This document shows positions 10,089 to 18,553 of a stretch of DNA of 57,486 nt, one piece after another. The position numbers and the translations under genes are program-made. The notes beneath the pieces were generated by a model that made no database searches, was not told where the DNA came from, and worked only from the letters and a program-made list of their open reading frames with translations. Source of the stretch: an uncultured Clostridia bacterium (GTDB taxonomy: Bacteria > Bacillota > Clostridia > Oscillospirales > Acutalibacteraceae); NCBI GenBank assembly GCA_946041635.1, contig CAMGDG010000002.1:1-57486 (forward strand), in the 5' to 3' direction. Every line of letters begins with the position of its first letter. Position 1 is the first letter of the stretch.

Positions 10089-11237
10089 ATGGCAAACCGT
10101 TTTGTACTTAATGAAACATCTTATCACGGCAAGGGAGCAATTTTAAGCATTGCTGATGAAATCAAGGCAAGAGGCTTTAAAAAGGCTTTTGTTTGCTCTG
10201 ACCCTGACCTTATCAAGTTCAATGTTACGAAAAAAGTAACAGATGTTCTTGATAACGCAGGCATCGCTTATGAAATTTATTCAAATATTAAGCCCAACCC
10301 CACAATCGAGAATGTTCAGACAGGCGTTGAGGCTTTCAAAAAGGCAGGAACAGATTGCATCGTTGCTATCGGCGGCGGTTCTTCAATGGATACGGCAAAG
10401 GCAATCGGCATTATCATCACAAACCCTGAGTTTGCAGATGTAAGAAGCCTTGAAGGCGTTGCTCCCACAAAGAACCCCTGTGTTCCCATAATCGCAGTCC
10501 CCACAACAGCAGGTACGGCGGCTGAGGTTACAATCAACTATGTTATTACCGACGCTGAAAAAGACAGAAAAATGGTATGCGTTGATGTTCACGATATCCC
10601 CGTAGTAGCAGTAGTTGACCCCGATATGATGGCTTCAATGCCCAAGGGACTTACCGCCGCAACAGGTATGGACGCTCTTACACACGCTATTGAGGGCTAC
10701 ATCACAAAGGGCGCATGGGCACTTTCGGATATGTTCCATCTCAAAGCAATCGAGATTATTTCAAAGTCACTCCGCGGCGCTGTTGAAAACACAGACGAGG
10801 GCAGAGAGGGTATGGCTCTCGGTCAGTATGTAGCGGGAATGGGCTTCTCAAATGTAGGCCTCGGCATAGTTCACTCAATGGCTCACCCCCTCGGTGCTCT
10901 TTACGATACACCTCACGGCGTTGCAAACGCTATTATTCTTCCCACCGTTATGGAGTATAACGCTCCCGCAACAGGCGAGAAGTACAGAGATATTGCAAAG
11001 GCAATGGGCGTTGAAGGCGTTGACGAAATGAGCCTTGACGATGCAAGAAAAGCGGCAATCGATGCAGTTAAACAGCTTTCAAAGGATGTTGGAATTCCTG
11101 CTGACCTTAAAGAGATTGTGAAATCCGAAGATGTTGATTTCCTTTCACAGTCAGCATTTGACGACGCTTGCCGTCCCGGTAACCCCAGAGATACATCTGT
11201 TGCTGAAATCAAGGAGCTTTATCTTTCACTTATGTAA
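10089..11237 (+). CDS. Iron-containing alcohol dehydrogenase
   Basis: AIGGGSSMDTAKAIG, GLGIVHSMAHPLGALYDTPHGVANAI; ATG 10089 preceded by GGAGGT (track start 10044 is upstream). Confidence 0.93.
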   Translation: MANRFVLNETSYHGKGAILSIADEIKARGFKKAFVCSDPDLIKFNVTKKVTDVLDNAGIAYEIYSNIKPNPTIENVQTGVEAFKKAGTDCIVAIGGGSSMDTAKAIGIIITNPEFADVRSLEGVAPTKNPCVPIIAVPTTAGTAAEVTINYVITDAEKDRKMVCVDVHDIPVVAVVDPDMMASMPKGLTAATGMDALTHAIEGYITKGAWALSDMFHLKAIEIISKSLRGAVENTDEGREGMALGQYVAGMGFSNVGLGIVHSMAHPLGALYDTPHGVANAIILPTVMEYNAPATGEKYRDIAKAMGVEGVDEMSLDDARKAAIDAVKQLSKDVGIPADLKEIVKSEDVDFLSQSAFDDACRPGNPRDTSVAEIKELYLSLM

Positions 11238-11304
11238 TCTGCATAATCGGAATTTGCAGGATACGGCAGTATTTTGTTAAAAGATACAAACTTCTGAAAA
11301 TCGG

Positions 11305-11332
11305 TTGACAACGCAAGATTTTTTGATATAAT
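11305..11332 (+). promoter_or_regulatory. Sigma-A-type promoter of glnA
   Basis: TTGACA - 16 bp - TATAAT. Confidence 0.8.
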
Positions 11333-11346
11333 GATACCATAACGAG

Positions 11347-11386
11347 GGCAAGGAAGTCTTGGTGAAAGATTTCCTTGTCTTTTTTT
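11347..11386 (+). terminator. Promoter-proximal terminator/attenuator hairpin in the glnA leader
   Basis: GGCAAGGAAGTCTT-GGTGA-AAGATTTCCTTGTC, 14-bp uninterrupted stem (two G:U), then TTTTTTT. Confidence 0.75.
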
Positions 11387-11409
11387 ATATTTTGAAAGGA
11401 GCTTCAATT

Positions 11410-12732
11410 ATGAGCTACACAAAAGAAGACATACTCCGCATTGCAAAAGAAAACGATGTAAAATTTATCCGACTTCAATTTACCGATATTTTCGGTCAGA
11501 TGAAAAATGTTGCCATTACCGATAAGCAGCTTGCAAAGGTGCTTGACGAAGGCGCTATGTTTGACGGTTCTTCAATCGAAGGCTTTGTTCGTATCAACGA
11601 ATCCGATATGTATTTAAAGCCCGATTACGATACATTCACTCTTCTTCCCTGGAAGGACGGCGTTGCACGCCTTATCTGCGATGTTTACTGTGCCGATAAG
11701 GTTACTCCTTTTGCAGGCGACCCCAGATATATTTTCAGAAAGGCAATAAAAGAAGCCGCCGATATGGGTTATACCTTCAATGTAGGCCCTGAGTGCGAGT
11801 TCTTCCTTTTCGAGCTTGATGAAAAAGGCGAGGCCACCACAAAAACAGCCGATGTTGCAGGTTATTTCGATATGGGACCTGCCGACCAGGGTGAGCAGTG
11901 CAGACGGGATGTTTGCCTTGCTTTGCAGGAAATGGGTTATGAGATTGAGGCTTCCCACCACGAGGTTGCAGAGGGACAGCACGAAATCGACTTCCGTTTT
12001 GCAGAGGCTCTTGATGCGGCAGATAAGGTTGTAACCTTCAAGCATGTTGTTAAAACATATGCACGCCGCCACGGACTTCACGCAACATTTATGCCCAAGC
12101 CCGTATTCGGTATTAACGGTTCGGGTATGCACACAAATATGTCCCTTATGAAGGGCGGTAAAAACGCTTTCTATGACCCCGACGATAAATACGGACTCAG
12201 CGAAACAGCATATCAGTTTATTGCAGGACTTCTCTCCCATGTTAAGGGTATTGCGGCAGTTTCCAATCCGCTTGTAAACTCATACAAGAGACTTGTTCCC
12301 GGTTATGAGGCTCCCGTTTATATCTCATGGTCTGCTTCAAACCGTTCGGCACTTATCCGTGTTCCCGCCGCAAGAGGAATGGGAACCCGTGTTGAGCTTC
12401 GTTGCCCCGACCCCGCCTGCAACCCCTATCTTGAAATGGCTCTTTGCCTTGCCGCAGGTCTGGACGGTATTAAGAAAGGTATGAAGGCTCCCGAGGGTAT
12501 CACAAAGAATATCTTTGCTATGACTCCCGATGAGCTTAAAGCGGACGGCATTGACAGTCTTCCAGGTTCACTTGCAGAGGCTCTCGACGCTTACGAGGCA
12601 GATCCCTTCATCAAAGAGGCGCTCGGCGAGCATGTTTATGAGAAATATCTCGAAGGAAAGCGCAAGGAGTGGGACGATTACCGCACCAAGGTTTCACAGT
12701 GGGAAATCGGCGAGTATCTCACCAAATATTGA
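11410..12732 (+). CDS. glnA: Glutamine synthetase type I
   Basis: FDGSSIEGFVRINESDMYLKPD, NPLVNSYKRLVPGYEAPVYISWS; ATG 11410 behind AAAGGAG. Confidence 0.96.
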   Translation: MSYTKEDILRIAKENDVKFIRLQFTDIFGQMKNVAITDKQLAKVLDEGAMFDGSSIEGFVRINESDMYLKPDYDTFTLLPWKDGVARLICDVYCADKVTPFAGDPRYIFRKAIKEAADMGYTFNVGPECEFFLFELDEKGEATTKTADVAGYFDMGPADQGEQCRRDVCLALQEMGYEIEASHHEVAEGQHEIDFRFAEALDAADKVVTFKHVVKTYARRHGLHATFMPKPVFGINGSGMHTNMSLMKGGKNAFYDPDDKYGLSETAYQFIAGLLSHVKGIAAVSNPLVNSYKRLVPGYEAPVYISWSASNRSALIRVPAARGMGTRVELRCPDPACNPYLEMALCLAAGLDGIKKGMKAPEGITKNIFAMTPDELKADGIDSLPGSLAEALDAYEADPFIKEALGEHVYEKYLEGKRKEWDDYRTKVSQWEIGEYLTKY

Positions 12733-12750
12733 TATTTTTACAATTTTATG

Positions 12751-12787
12751 TCAGCTCCGGGTATTCTCGGGGCTGATAATTTTTTTG
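12751..12787 (+). terminator. Intrinsic terminator after glnA
   Basis: TCAGCTCCG...CGGGGCTGA then TTTTTTT. Confidence 0.8.
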
Positions 12788-13007
12788 CTTTTACATTATT
12801 TACCAATTTAATTCGTTAAATTGCATATATATAAAAGAGAAAGTTTTTTTCACTTTGTTAAAAACAGAAAAAATGAAATTTATATTCAACATTTCTTGCA
12901 AATTTAATGAAAAAGTAATAAAATAATCGTAATTTATTTCACAAAATGAAAGTTTAGGTGAATTAAAATTCATTTTGACTTTAATAGTCAATTCAGAGGT
13001 GATTTTA

Positions 13008-14102
13008 GTGCTGTTGAGAGAAGGAGAAGTCAGAATCCCGTCGGGATGCGCCATTTCCGCTATTACCGATACCTCGGGCGAACGCTTTTCGGGAACGGAT
13101 ATTATTGAGAGCATCGCCCTTATGCATGACCGTTCAAACGGCTTGGGCGGCGGATTTGCGGCATACGGAATTTATCCCGAGTTTAAGGATTTATACGCTT
13201 TTCATATTTTCTATGACGATAACGATGCCCGTGTAAAAACAGAGGAGTTTTTGTTTAAGCATTACGATATAGAGTATTTCGAGCAAATTCCCACAAGAAA
13301 GACAAAGTCAATCGAAAAAGCCCCCCTTATTTGGCGTTATTTCGGTGCTGTTCCAAACAGTAAAATGAAAAAGAACGATTACGATGACGATGAATACACG
13401 GCAAAGTGCGTTATCAGGGTAAATAACGAAATCAAGGGCGCATATATTTTTTCCAGCGGCAAAAATATGGGTGCGTTTAAGGCGGTAGGCTACCCCGAAG
13501 ATGTTGGTGAGTATTATATGCTTGACGGCTATAAGGCTCATACCTGGACTGCTCACGGAAGATTTCCCACTAACACACCCGGCTGGTGGGGCGGTGCTCA
13601 CCCCTTTACGCTTCTCGATTGGTCAATAGTTCACAACGGTGAAATTTCAAGCTACGATGCTAACCGCCGATTTGTTGAACAGTTCGGTTATCGCTGTAAT
13701 CTGCAAACCGATACGGAGGTTATTACATACCTCTTTGATTTGCTTGTCCGCCGTCAGGGCTTAAAGCTTGATATGTCGGCTTCCATTCTTGCCGCTCCCG
13801 AATGGACGGTAATTGATAATATGCCCCAAAAGGAAAAAGAGCTATATACCGCACTTCGCACAGTGTATTCAAGCTGTCTTATAAACGGACCTTTTTCAAT
13901 TCTTGTGGGCTCAAAGCACGGTCTTTTGGCTCTTAACGACAGGCTGAAGCTTCGCTCCCTTATTACAGCAAAAAAGGGAAGTAAAATTTACTTTGCCTCC
14001 GAGGAATCGGCAATCCGCATAATTTGCCCCGAACCCGAGGAAATAAAAGCGGTTGAGGGTGGAGTGCCTGTATTTATACCCTTTGCGGAGGTGAAAGACT
14101 GA
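13008..14102 (+). CDS. Split glutamate synthase, class-II glutamine amidotransferase-like subunit
   Basis: RIPSGCAISAI, HDRSNGLGGGFAAYG, WTAHGRFPTNTPGWWGGAHPF, VHNGEISSYDANRRF; GTG 13008 after GAGGTGAT (track start 12975). Confidence 0.85.
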   Translation: MLLREGEVRIPSGCAISAITDTSGERFSGTDIIESIALMHDRSNGLGGGFAAYGIYPEFKDLYAFHIFYDDNDARVKTEEFLFKHYDIEYFEQIPTRKTKSIEKAPLIWRYFGAVPNSKMKKNDYDDDEYTAKCVIRVNNEIKGAYIFSSGKNMGAFKAVGYPEDVGEYYMLDGYKAHTWTAHGRFPTNTPGWWGGAHPFTLLDWSIVHNGEISSYDANRRFVEQFGYRCNLQTDTEVITYLFDLLVRRQGLKLDMSASILAAPEWTVIDNMPQKEKELYTALRTVYSSCLINGPFSILVGSKHGLLALNDRLKLRSLITAKKGSKIYFASEESAIRIICPEPEEIKAVEGGVPVFIPFAEVKD

Positions 14103-15601
14103 TGAATTATACAGTACCTGAATTTGAAGTTGAGCGTAACATAAACAGATGTATTTCCTGCGGTGCTTGCGTTCGTCAGTGCTCTTATGAGGTGCATTAT
14201 TTTGATGACGACGGTAAGACGGTTCTTGCCGACGAATCAAAATGTGTTGCGTGCCACAGATGTGCGGCAATTTGTCCCACAAGAGCAATAAAAATTAAAA
14301 AATACGATATGGCGTATAAAGAACATTCCAATTGGACTCCCGTTATGCAGAAAGAGATAAATTTGCAGGCGGCAACAGGCGGCGTGCTTTTGTCGGGTAT
14401 GTCAAACAATAAACCGTACCCGATTTATTGGGATAAAATCCTGCTCAATGCAAGTCAGGTTACAAATCCTTCTATCGACCCCTTGCGAGAGCCCATGGAA
14501 ATACGCACATTTTTGGGAAGAAAGCCCGAAAAGCTTGAATTTAACGAAAACGGCGAGCTTAAAACAAAACTCCCGCCTCAAATTCAGCTGGAAACTCCCA
14601 TTATGTTTTCCGCAATGAGCTTCGGCTCAATATCCTTTAACGCTCAAAAGTCCCTTGCCATGGCGGCGAAAGAGCTCGGAACACTCTTCAACACAGGTGA
14701 GGGCGGACTGCACCCGAAACTTGAAGAATTTAAAGATTATGCCGTAGTTCAGGTGGCTTCGGGACGGTTCGGAGTTCATAAAGGCTACCTTGAAAGCGGA
14801 AGATTTATAGAAATTAAAATCGGTCAGGGCGCAAAGCCGGGCATAGGCGGACATCTTCCCGGTGAAAAGGTTACAGTTGAGGTAAGCAACGCCCGTATGA
14901 TTCCTGTGGGGAGCGACGCTATCTCACCTGCGCCTCATCATGATATTTATTCAATCGAGGATTTGCGCCAGCTTATCTGGTCGCTGAAAGAAGCGACGCA
15001 GTATAAAAAGCCTGTCGCAGTTAAAATTGCCGCAGTGCATAACTGCTCTGCAATCGTTTCGGGTGTTGCAAGAGCGGGAGCCGATATAATTGTAATGGAC
15101 GGTTTTCGCGGCGGAACGGGTGCGGCTCCCACAAGAATAAGAGATAATGTGGGTATTCCCATTGAACTTGCTTTGGCGGCGGTGGATAAGCGGCTTCGTG
15201 ATGAAAGCATACGCAATACCGTTTCTCTTGTAGCAGCAGGTTCGTTCAGAAATTCAGCAGATATTGTAAAGGCAATAGCCCTCGGTGCAGACGCCGTGTA
15301 TGTAGCCTCCGCTCCGCTTATTGCAATGGGTTGCCATATGTGCCAGCAATGTCATTCGGGCAAATGCAACTGGGGTATTGCAACTCAGCGCCCCGACCTT
15401 GTAAAACGCCTCAATCCCGAGATAATGTATAAGCGTGTTGTAAATCTTATAGACGCTTGGAATCATGAAATCAAAGAAATGCTTGGCGGTATGGGACTTA
15501 ATTCTATAGATTCGCTTCGGGGCAACAGGTTGATGCTTCGCGGCATCGGGCTTACGGAAAAAGAGCTTGAAATTCTCGGAATTTCACATGCAGGCGAATA
15601 G
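14102..15601 (+). CDS. Glutamate synthase large-subunit synthase domain with N-terminal 2x[4Fe-4S] ferredoxin
   Basis: CISCGACVRQCSYEVH, CVACHRCAAICP; FMN-domain motifs GEGGLHPKLEEFKDYAVVQVASGRFGV, CHMCQQCHSGKCNWGIATQ. Confidence 0.93.
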   Translation: MNYTVPEFEVERNINRCISCGACVRQCSYEVHYFDDDGKTVLADESKCVACHRCAAICPTRAIKIKKYDMAYKEHSNWTPVMQKEINLQAATGGVLLSGMSNNKPYPIYWDKILLNASQVTNPSIDPLREPMEIRTFLGRKPEKLEFNENGELKTKLPPQIQLETPIMFSAMSFGSISFNAQKSLAMAAKELGTLFNTGEGGLHPKLEEFKDYAVVQVASGRFGVHKGYLESGRFIEIKIGQGAKPGIGGHLPGEKVTVEVSNARMIPVGSDAISPAPHHDIYSIEDLRQLIWSLKEATQYKKPVAVKIAAVHNCSAIVSGVARAGADIIVMDGFRGGTGAAPTRIRDNVGIPIELALAAVDKRLRDESIRNTVSLVAAGSFRNSADIVKAIALGADAVYVASAPLIAMGCHMCQQCHSGKCNWGIATQRPDLVKRLNPEIMYKRVVNLIDAWNHEIKEMLGGMGLNSIDSLRGNRLMLRGIGLTEKELEILGISHAGE

Positions 15602-15615
15602 GGAGGTGTAACGGT

Positions 15616-16350
15616 ATGAAAATAACAGCAGGAAAACAAGGCTTTCAAAGCCTTAACGAGCAGGTAAGAGAATTGCTCTCTGAAAACGATGAAATACTGA
15701 TTGAAGATGTAAACGGTCAGCGTTATATCGGCGCCGCTATGGATAAGGGAAAAACTTTGAATCTTTACGGCACGCCGGGCAATGATATGGGCGCATATCT
15801 CAACGGCGGTAAAATCGAGGTTTTCGGCAACGCTCAGGAGGCTGTGGGCAATACCATGGGCGGCGGTGAAATTATAATTCACGGTCATACGGGCGACACT
15901 CTGGGTTATGCCATGCGTGACGGTGAGATTTATGTGAGAAACCGTGCGGGAAGCCGTGCGGGAATTCATATGAAGGAGTTTGAAAATATGCATCCCACGG
16001 TGGTGATCGGCGGAATTGCGGGTGCTTTTCTTGCCGAGTATATGGCAGGGGGCACTCTGATAGTTCTCGGCCTTAACCGTGATAAAAATCAGGACATTGT
16101 GGGTGCTCATTGTGCCACGGGTATGCACGGCGGCAAAATTTATGTGCGAGGTGAAGTACCCGAGCATCATATCAGCCCTAATATAAGTGTTTCGGAGCTT
16201 AATGAAGAGGAAAACGAAGAGCTTTTAAGATGTATAAAAAAATACTGCGTTCTTTTTAAAGAGGAAGAGGAATATATTTTAAAGGAAAAGTTTTATAAGC
16301 TATCTCCGTCAAGCTCACGGCCCTATGCAAATCTTTACACAAAGAATTAA
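15616..16350 (+). CDS. Glutamate synthase GXGXG-domain subunit
   Basis: Repeated GG-rich beta-helix motifs (GTPGNDMGAYLNGGKIEVFGNAQEAVGNTMGGGEIIIHGHTGD). Confidence 0.88.
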   Translation: MKITAGKQGFQSLNEQVRELLSENDEILIEDVNGQRYIGAAMDKGKTLNLYGTPGNDMGAYLNGGKIEVFGNAQEAVGNTMGGGEIIIHGHTGDTLGYAMRDGEIYVRNRAGSRAGIHMKEFENMHPTVVIGGIAGAFLAEYMAGGTLIVLGLNRDKNQDIVGAHCATGMHGGKIYVRGEVPEHHISPNISVSELNEEENEELLRCIKKYCVLFKEEEEYILKEKFYKLSPSSSRPYANLYTKN

Positions 16351-16452
16351 CCGCCGAGTTGTGAATTATCACATATTTTTTTCAGTTTATTGACTTATTT
16401 GCGGCAGCGTGGTATGATTTATCCATAAATTGTAATTTGAGGAGAATGATTT

Positions 16453-16998
16453 ATGGCAAAATTAAAAGACATTGATAAGGCCGCAGAGTCGAAGGGCTCA
16501 GGTCTTAACACCTTATGGCAGTTCGTAAAGTTTATTGTGGTAAGCTTGGGCGCTTGCATCGTTCAGTTCGGTTTGGTAAATATATTACCTCTCGTTTTCA
16601 AACCGCTTTACGACAACCCCTGCGATTTCTTTGTTTTCCATTATCCCGCTGAGGACGGCGGATGGGGCTATTTCTGGGTGTTTGCTATTTCAAACATCAC
16701 AGCGCAGATTGTTGCTTTCTTTATAAACAAGGAAAAAACCTTTAATTCGGGCGCAAACACAAAGGTTGTTTTGCCGATTTATATTATTTTTACGGTTGCG
16801 CTTATTTGTTTCAGCCAGTGGCTTAATCCCACAATTTACGGTTGGATTCTCAACGATTTAGGCTGGGGCGACGCCGCCGCAAGAAACATTGCAACAGCAG
16901 TTTGCTCCGCACTTCAATTCTTCCTTTACTTCCCTGTGGATAAAATTCTTTTCCATAAGAAAAAAGAAGAAAAGGCAGAAGAAAAAGAAGAGGCTTAA
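16453..16998 (+). CDS. GtrA-like multi-TM membrane protein
   Basis: Four TM-like segments, internal FFINKEKTFNSG motif typical of GtrA family. Confidence 0.65.
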   Translation: MAKLKDIDKAAESKGSGLNTLWQFVKFIVVSLGACIVQFGLVNILPLVFKPLYDNPCDFFVFHYPAEDGGWGYFWVFAISNITAQIVAFFINKEKTFNSGANTKVVLPIYIIFTVALICFSQWLNPTIYGWILNDLGWGDAAARNIATAVCSALQFFLYFPVDKILFHKKKEEKAEEKEEA

Positions 16999-17062
16999 CT
17001 TTCAACTAAAATTTAAAGTACCCCGTGCATTTTGTACGGGGTACTGATTTAGGGGCAGTTAT

Positions 17063-17974
17063 ATGAATGAAAATGTTAAGAAAAAAGTTATAACGGCTGT
17101 AAAAATCATTGTTTCTTTAATTCTTTCTGCTGTGTTGACGGCATCTGTATTGGGCGCTGTTGCAATCAGCGGAGCAAGAGAGTATTTGAAGTCCGACGGT
17201 TTTCAAGAACAGGTGAAAACGGCTGATTTAAATGAATTGAAATTCAAGGTGAACGGTCAAACCGTAACAGTTAACGATTATGTGTGTCAGTCGGCAACAA
17301 AATTTGTGGAGCAAGCGCTTGAAAGCAAGTATTCCTTTGCGTCAATGTTCGCAAATGTGGCGGTAGAAGCTGTGTTGTCCAACGATATTGTTGAAAAGGC
17401 AATAAAAGAGGAAGTATTTGAGCTTGTGGATTATTTTCTCGACAGTGACCGTGATGAAGCCAAGCAAAGAATTGAGAACAACATAAGCTCAAAAGATAAC
17501 ACTGAGCTTGACCCGAGCGGGGCAAAAACCCCCGAAGAGGCAGTAAAAAGGTATGTCCGTTCTTTTGTGATACAAAACATTGAAAGTACAACCGGTATCA
17601 GTAGCGACAGAATTATAGTTCTTTTCTCTGAAAAAACGGTTAAAAACCTTATCCTTATATCGGTTTTACTGTGCGTGGCGCTCGTTGCAGTGAATTTCCC
17701 CAATGTGTTTAACGCTTTGCTTTACGGCGGTGCAGTATCCTTTGTGTGCGGAATTGCAATAAAGATTGCTCAAAGTAAATTTGAAACCGCAAATGAGGGT
17801 GCAACCGATCTAATAGGATATGTGTTCTTAAAGCCATTGACAGACGCTTACTCACCGTCGGCAGTAAAGGCTTTTATAGCAGGAATAGTATTATTGCTCA
17901 TATTCGCAGGCGTGTATTTCCTTTTCAAAAAACTAAATAATAACGGAACACAAACGCAGGCAACCGAACAATAA
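17063..17974 (+). CDS. Hypothetical membrane protein
   Basis: N-terminal TM and three C-terminal TM segments; GGGGCAG upstream; no family recognised. Confidence 0.75.
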   Translation: MNENVKKKVITAVKIIVSLILSAVLTASVLGAVAISGAREYLKSDGFQEQVKTADLNELKFKVNGQTVTVNDYVCQSATKFVEQALESKYSFASMFANVAVEAVLSNDIVEKAIKEEVFELVDYFLDSDRDEAKQRIENNISSKDNTELDPSGAKTPEEAVKRYVRSFVIQNIESTTGISSDRIIVLFSEKTVKNLILISVLLCVALVAVNFPNVFNALLYGGAVSFVCGIAIKIAQSKFETANEGATDLIGYVFLKPLTDAYSPSAVKAFIAGIVLLLIFAGVYFLFKKLNNNGTQTQATEQ

Positions 17975-17980
17975 AATTTT

Positions 17981-18006
17981 AGCGGTAGAGGATAACCCCT
18001 ACCGCT
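17981..18006. terminator. Bidirectional terminator between convergent genes
   Basis: AGCGGTAG...CTACCGCT with flanking A/T tracts. Confidence 0.75.
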
Positions 18007-18016
18007 TTAAAAATGC

Positions 18017-18553
18017 TTAAATCAGTTTTCCCATTTCATATGCTTGCGTATAGGCTTGAGTAGTTTTAATTTCACCTATATGCCACGCACCTGTGCCGTA
18101 TATAATGCCTGCTTCATTAGCACCGGGCAGACAGTCCAGCGTGAAACCACGCAAGCCTTCTACGGTACGGGTAAGGCTTTCTTTGTCCGTATCGGCAGCG
18201 GTCAGTATGTAATAAAAATCTTTATTCGCGATTTCCGTGTAGCGCGGTACGGTGCGGTCGATAAAGGTTTTCAGTTGTCCGTCCATCGAGTAAAAATACA
18301 CGGGCGTGGCAAGCACAATCACATCGGCCTGCACCATCTTTTCAAGCAGTGCCGCCATATCGTCTTTTTGCACGCATTTGTGTGTAGTATTGCATACGCC
18401 GCATCCACGGCAGTATCCGATATTGTAATTTTTTAAAAATATTTTTTCAACTCTATGCCCTGCGCTTTCTGCACCCGCTTGAAAACGGTCGCAAAGCAGG
18501 TCGGAATTGCCGCCTATTCGCGGACTTGACGAGAGTATCAATACATTTTTCAT
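18017..18553 (-). CDS. NADPH-dependent FMN reductase / flavodoxin-like oxidoreductase
   Basis: SSSPRIGGNSDLLCDRFQAGA, CRGCGVCNTTHKCVQKDDM, ATPVYFYSMDGQLKTFIDR. Confidence 0.9.
   Translation of the reverse strand: MKNVLILSSSPRIGGNSDLLCDRFQAGAESAGHRVEKIFLKNYNIGYCRGCGVCNTTHKCVQKDDMAALLEKMVQADVIVLATPVYFYSMDGQLKTFIDRTVPRYTEIANKDFYYILTAADTDKESLTRTVEGLRGFTLDCLPGANEAGIIYGTGAWHIGEIKTTQAYTQAYEMGKLI

Noticed and set aside
11341-11386. ANTAR two-hairpin antitermination motif or glutamine riboswitch in the glnA leader
   Set aside because: Only one hairpin with a 5-nt loop fits between promoter and RBS; the two-hexaloop ANTAR element or an aptamer is not present.
11614-12240. 208-aa ORF antisense to glnA
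   Set aside because: Shadow of a highly conserved gene; no RBS or domain.
15463-16170. 235-aa ORF antisense to glutamate synthase subunits
   Set aside because: Shadow ORF with no recognisable motif.
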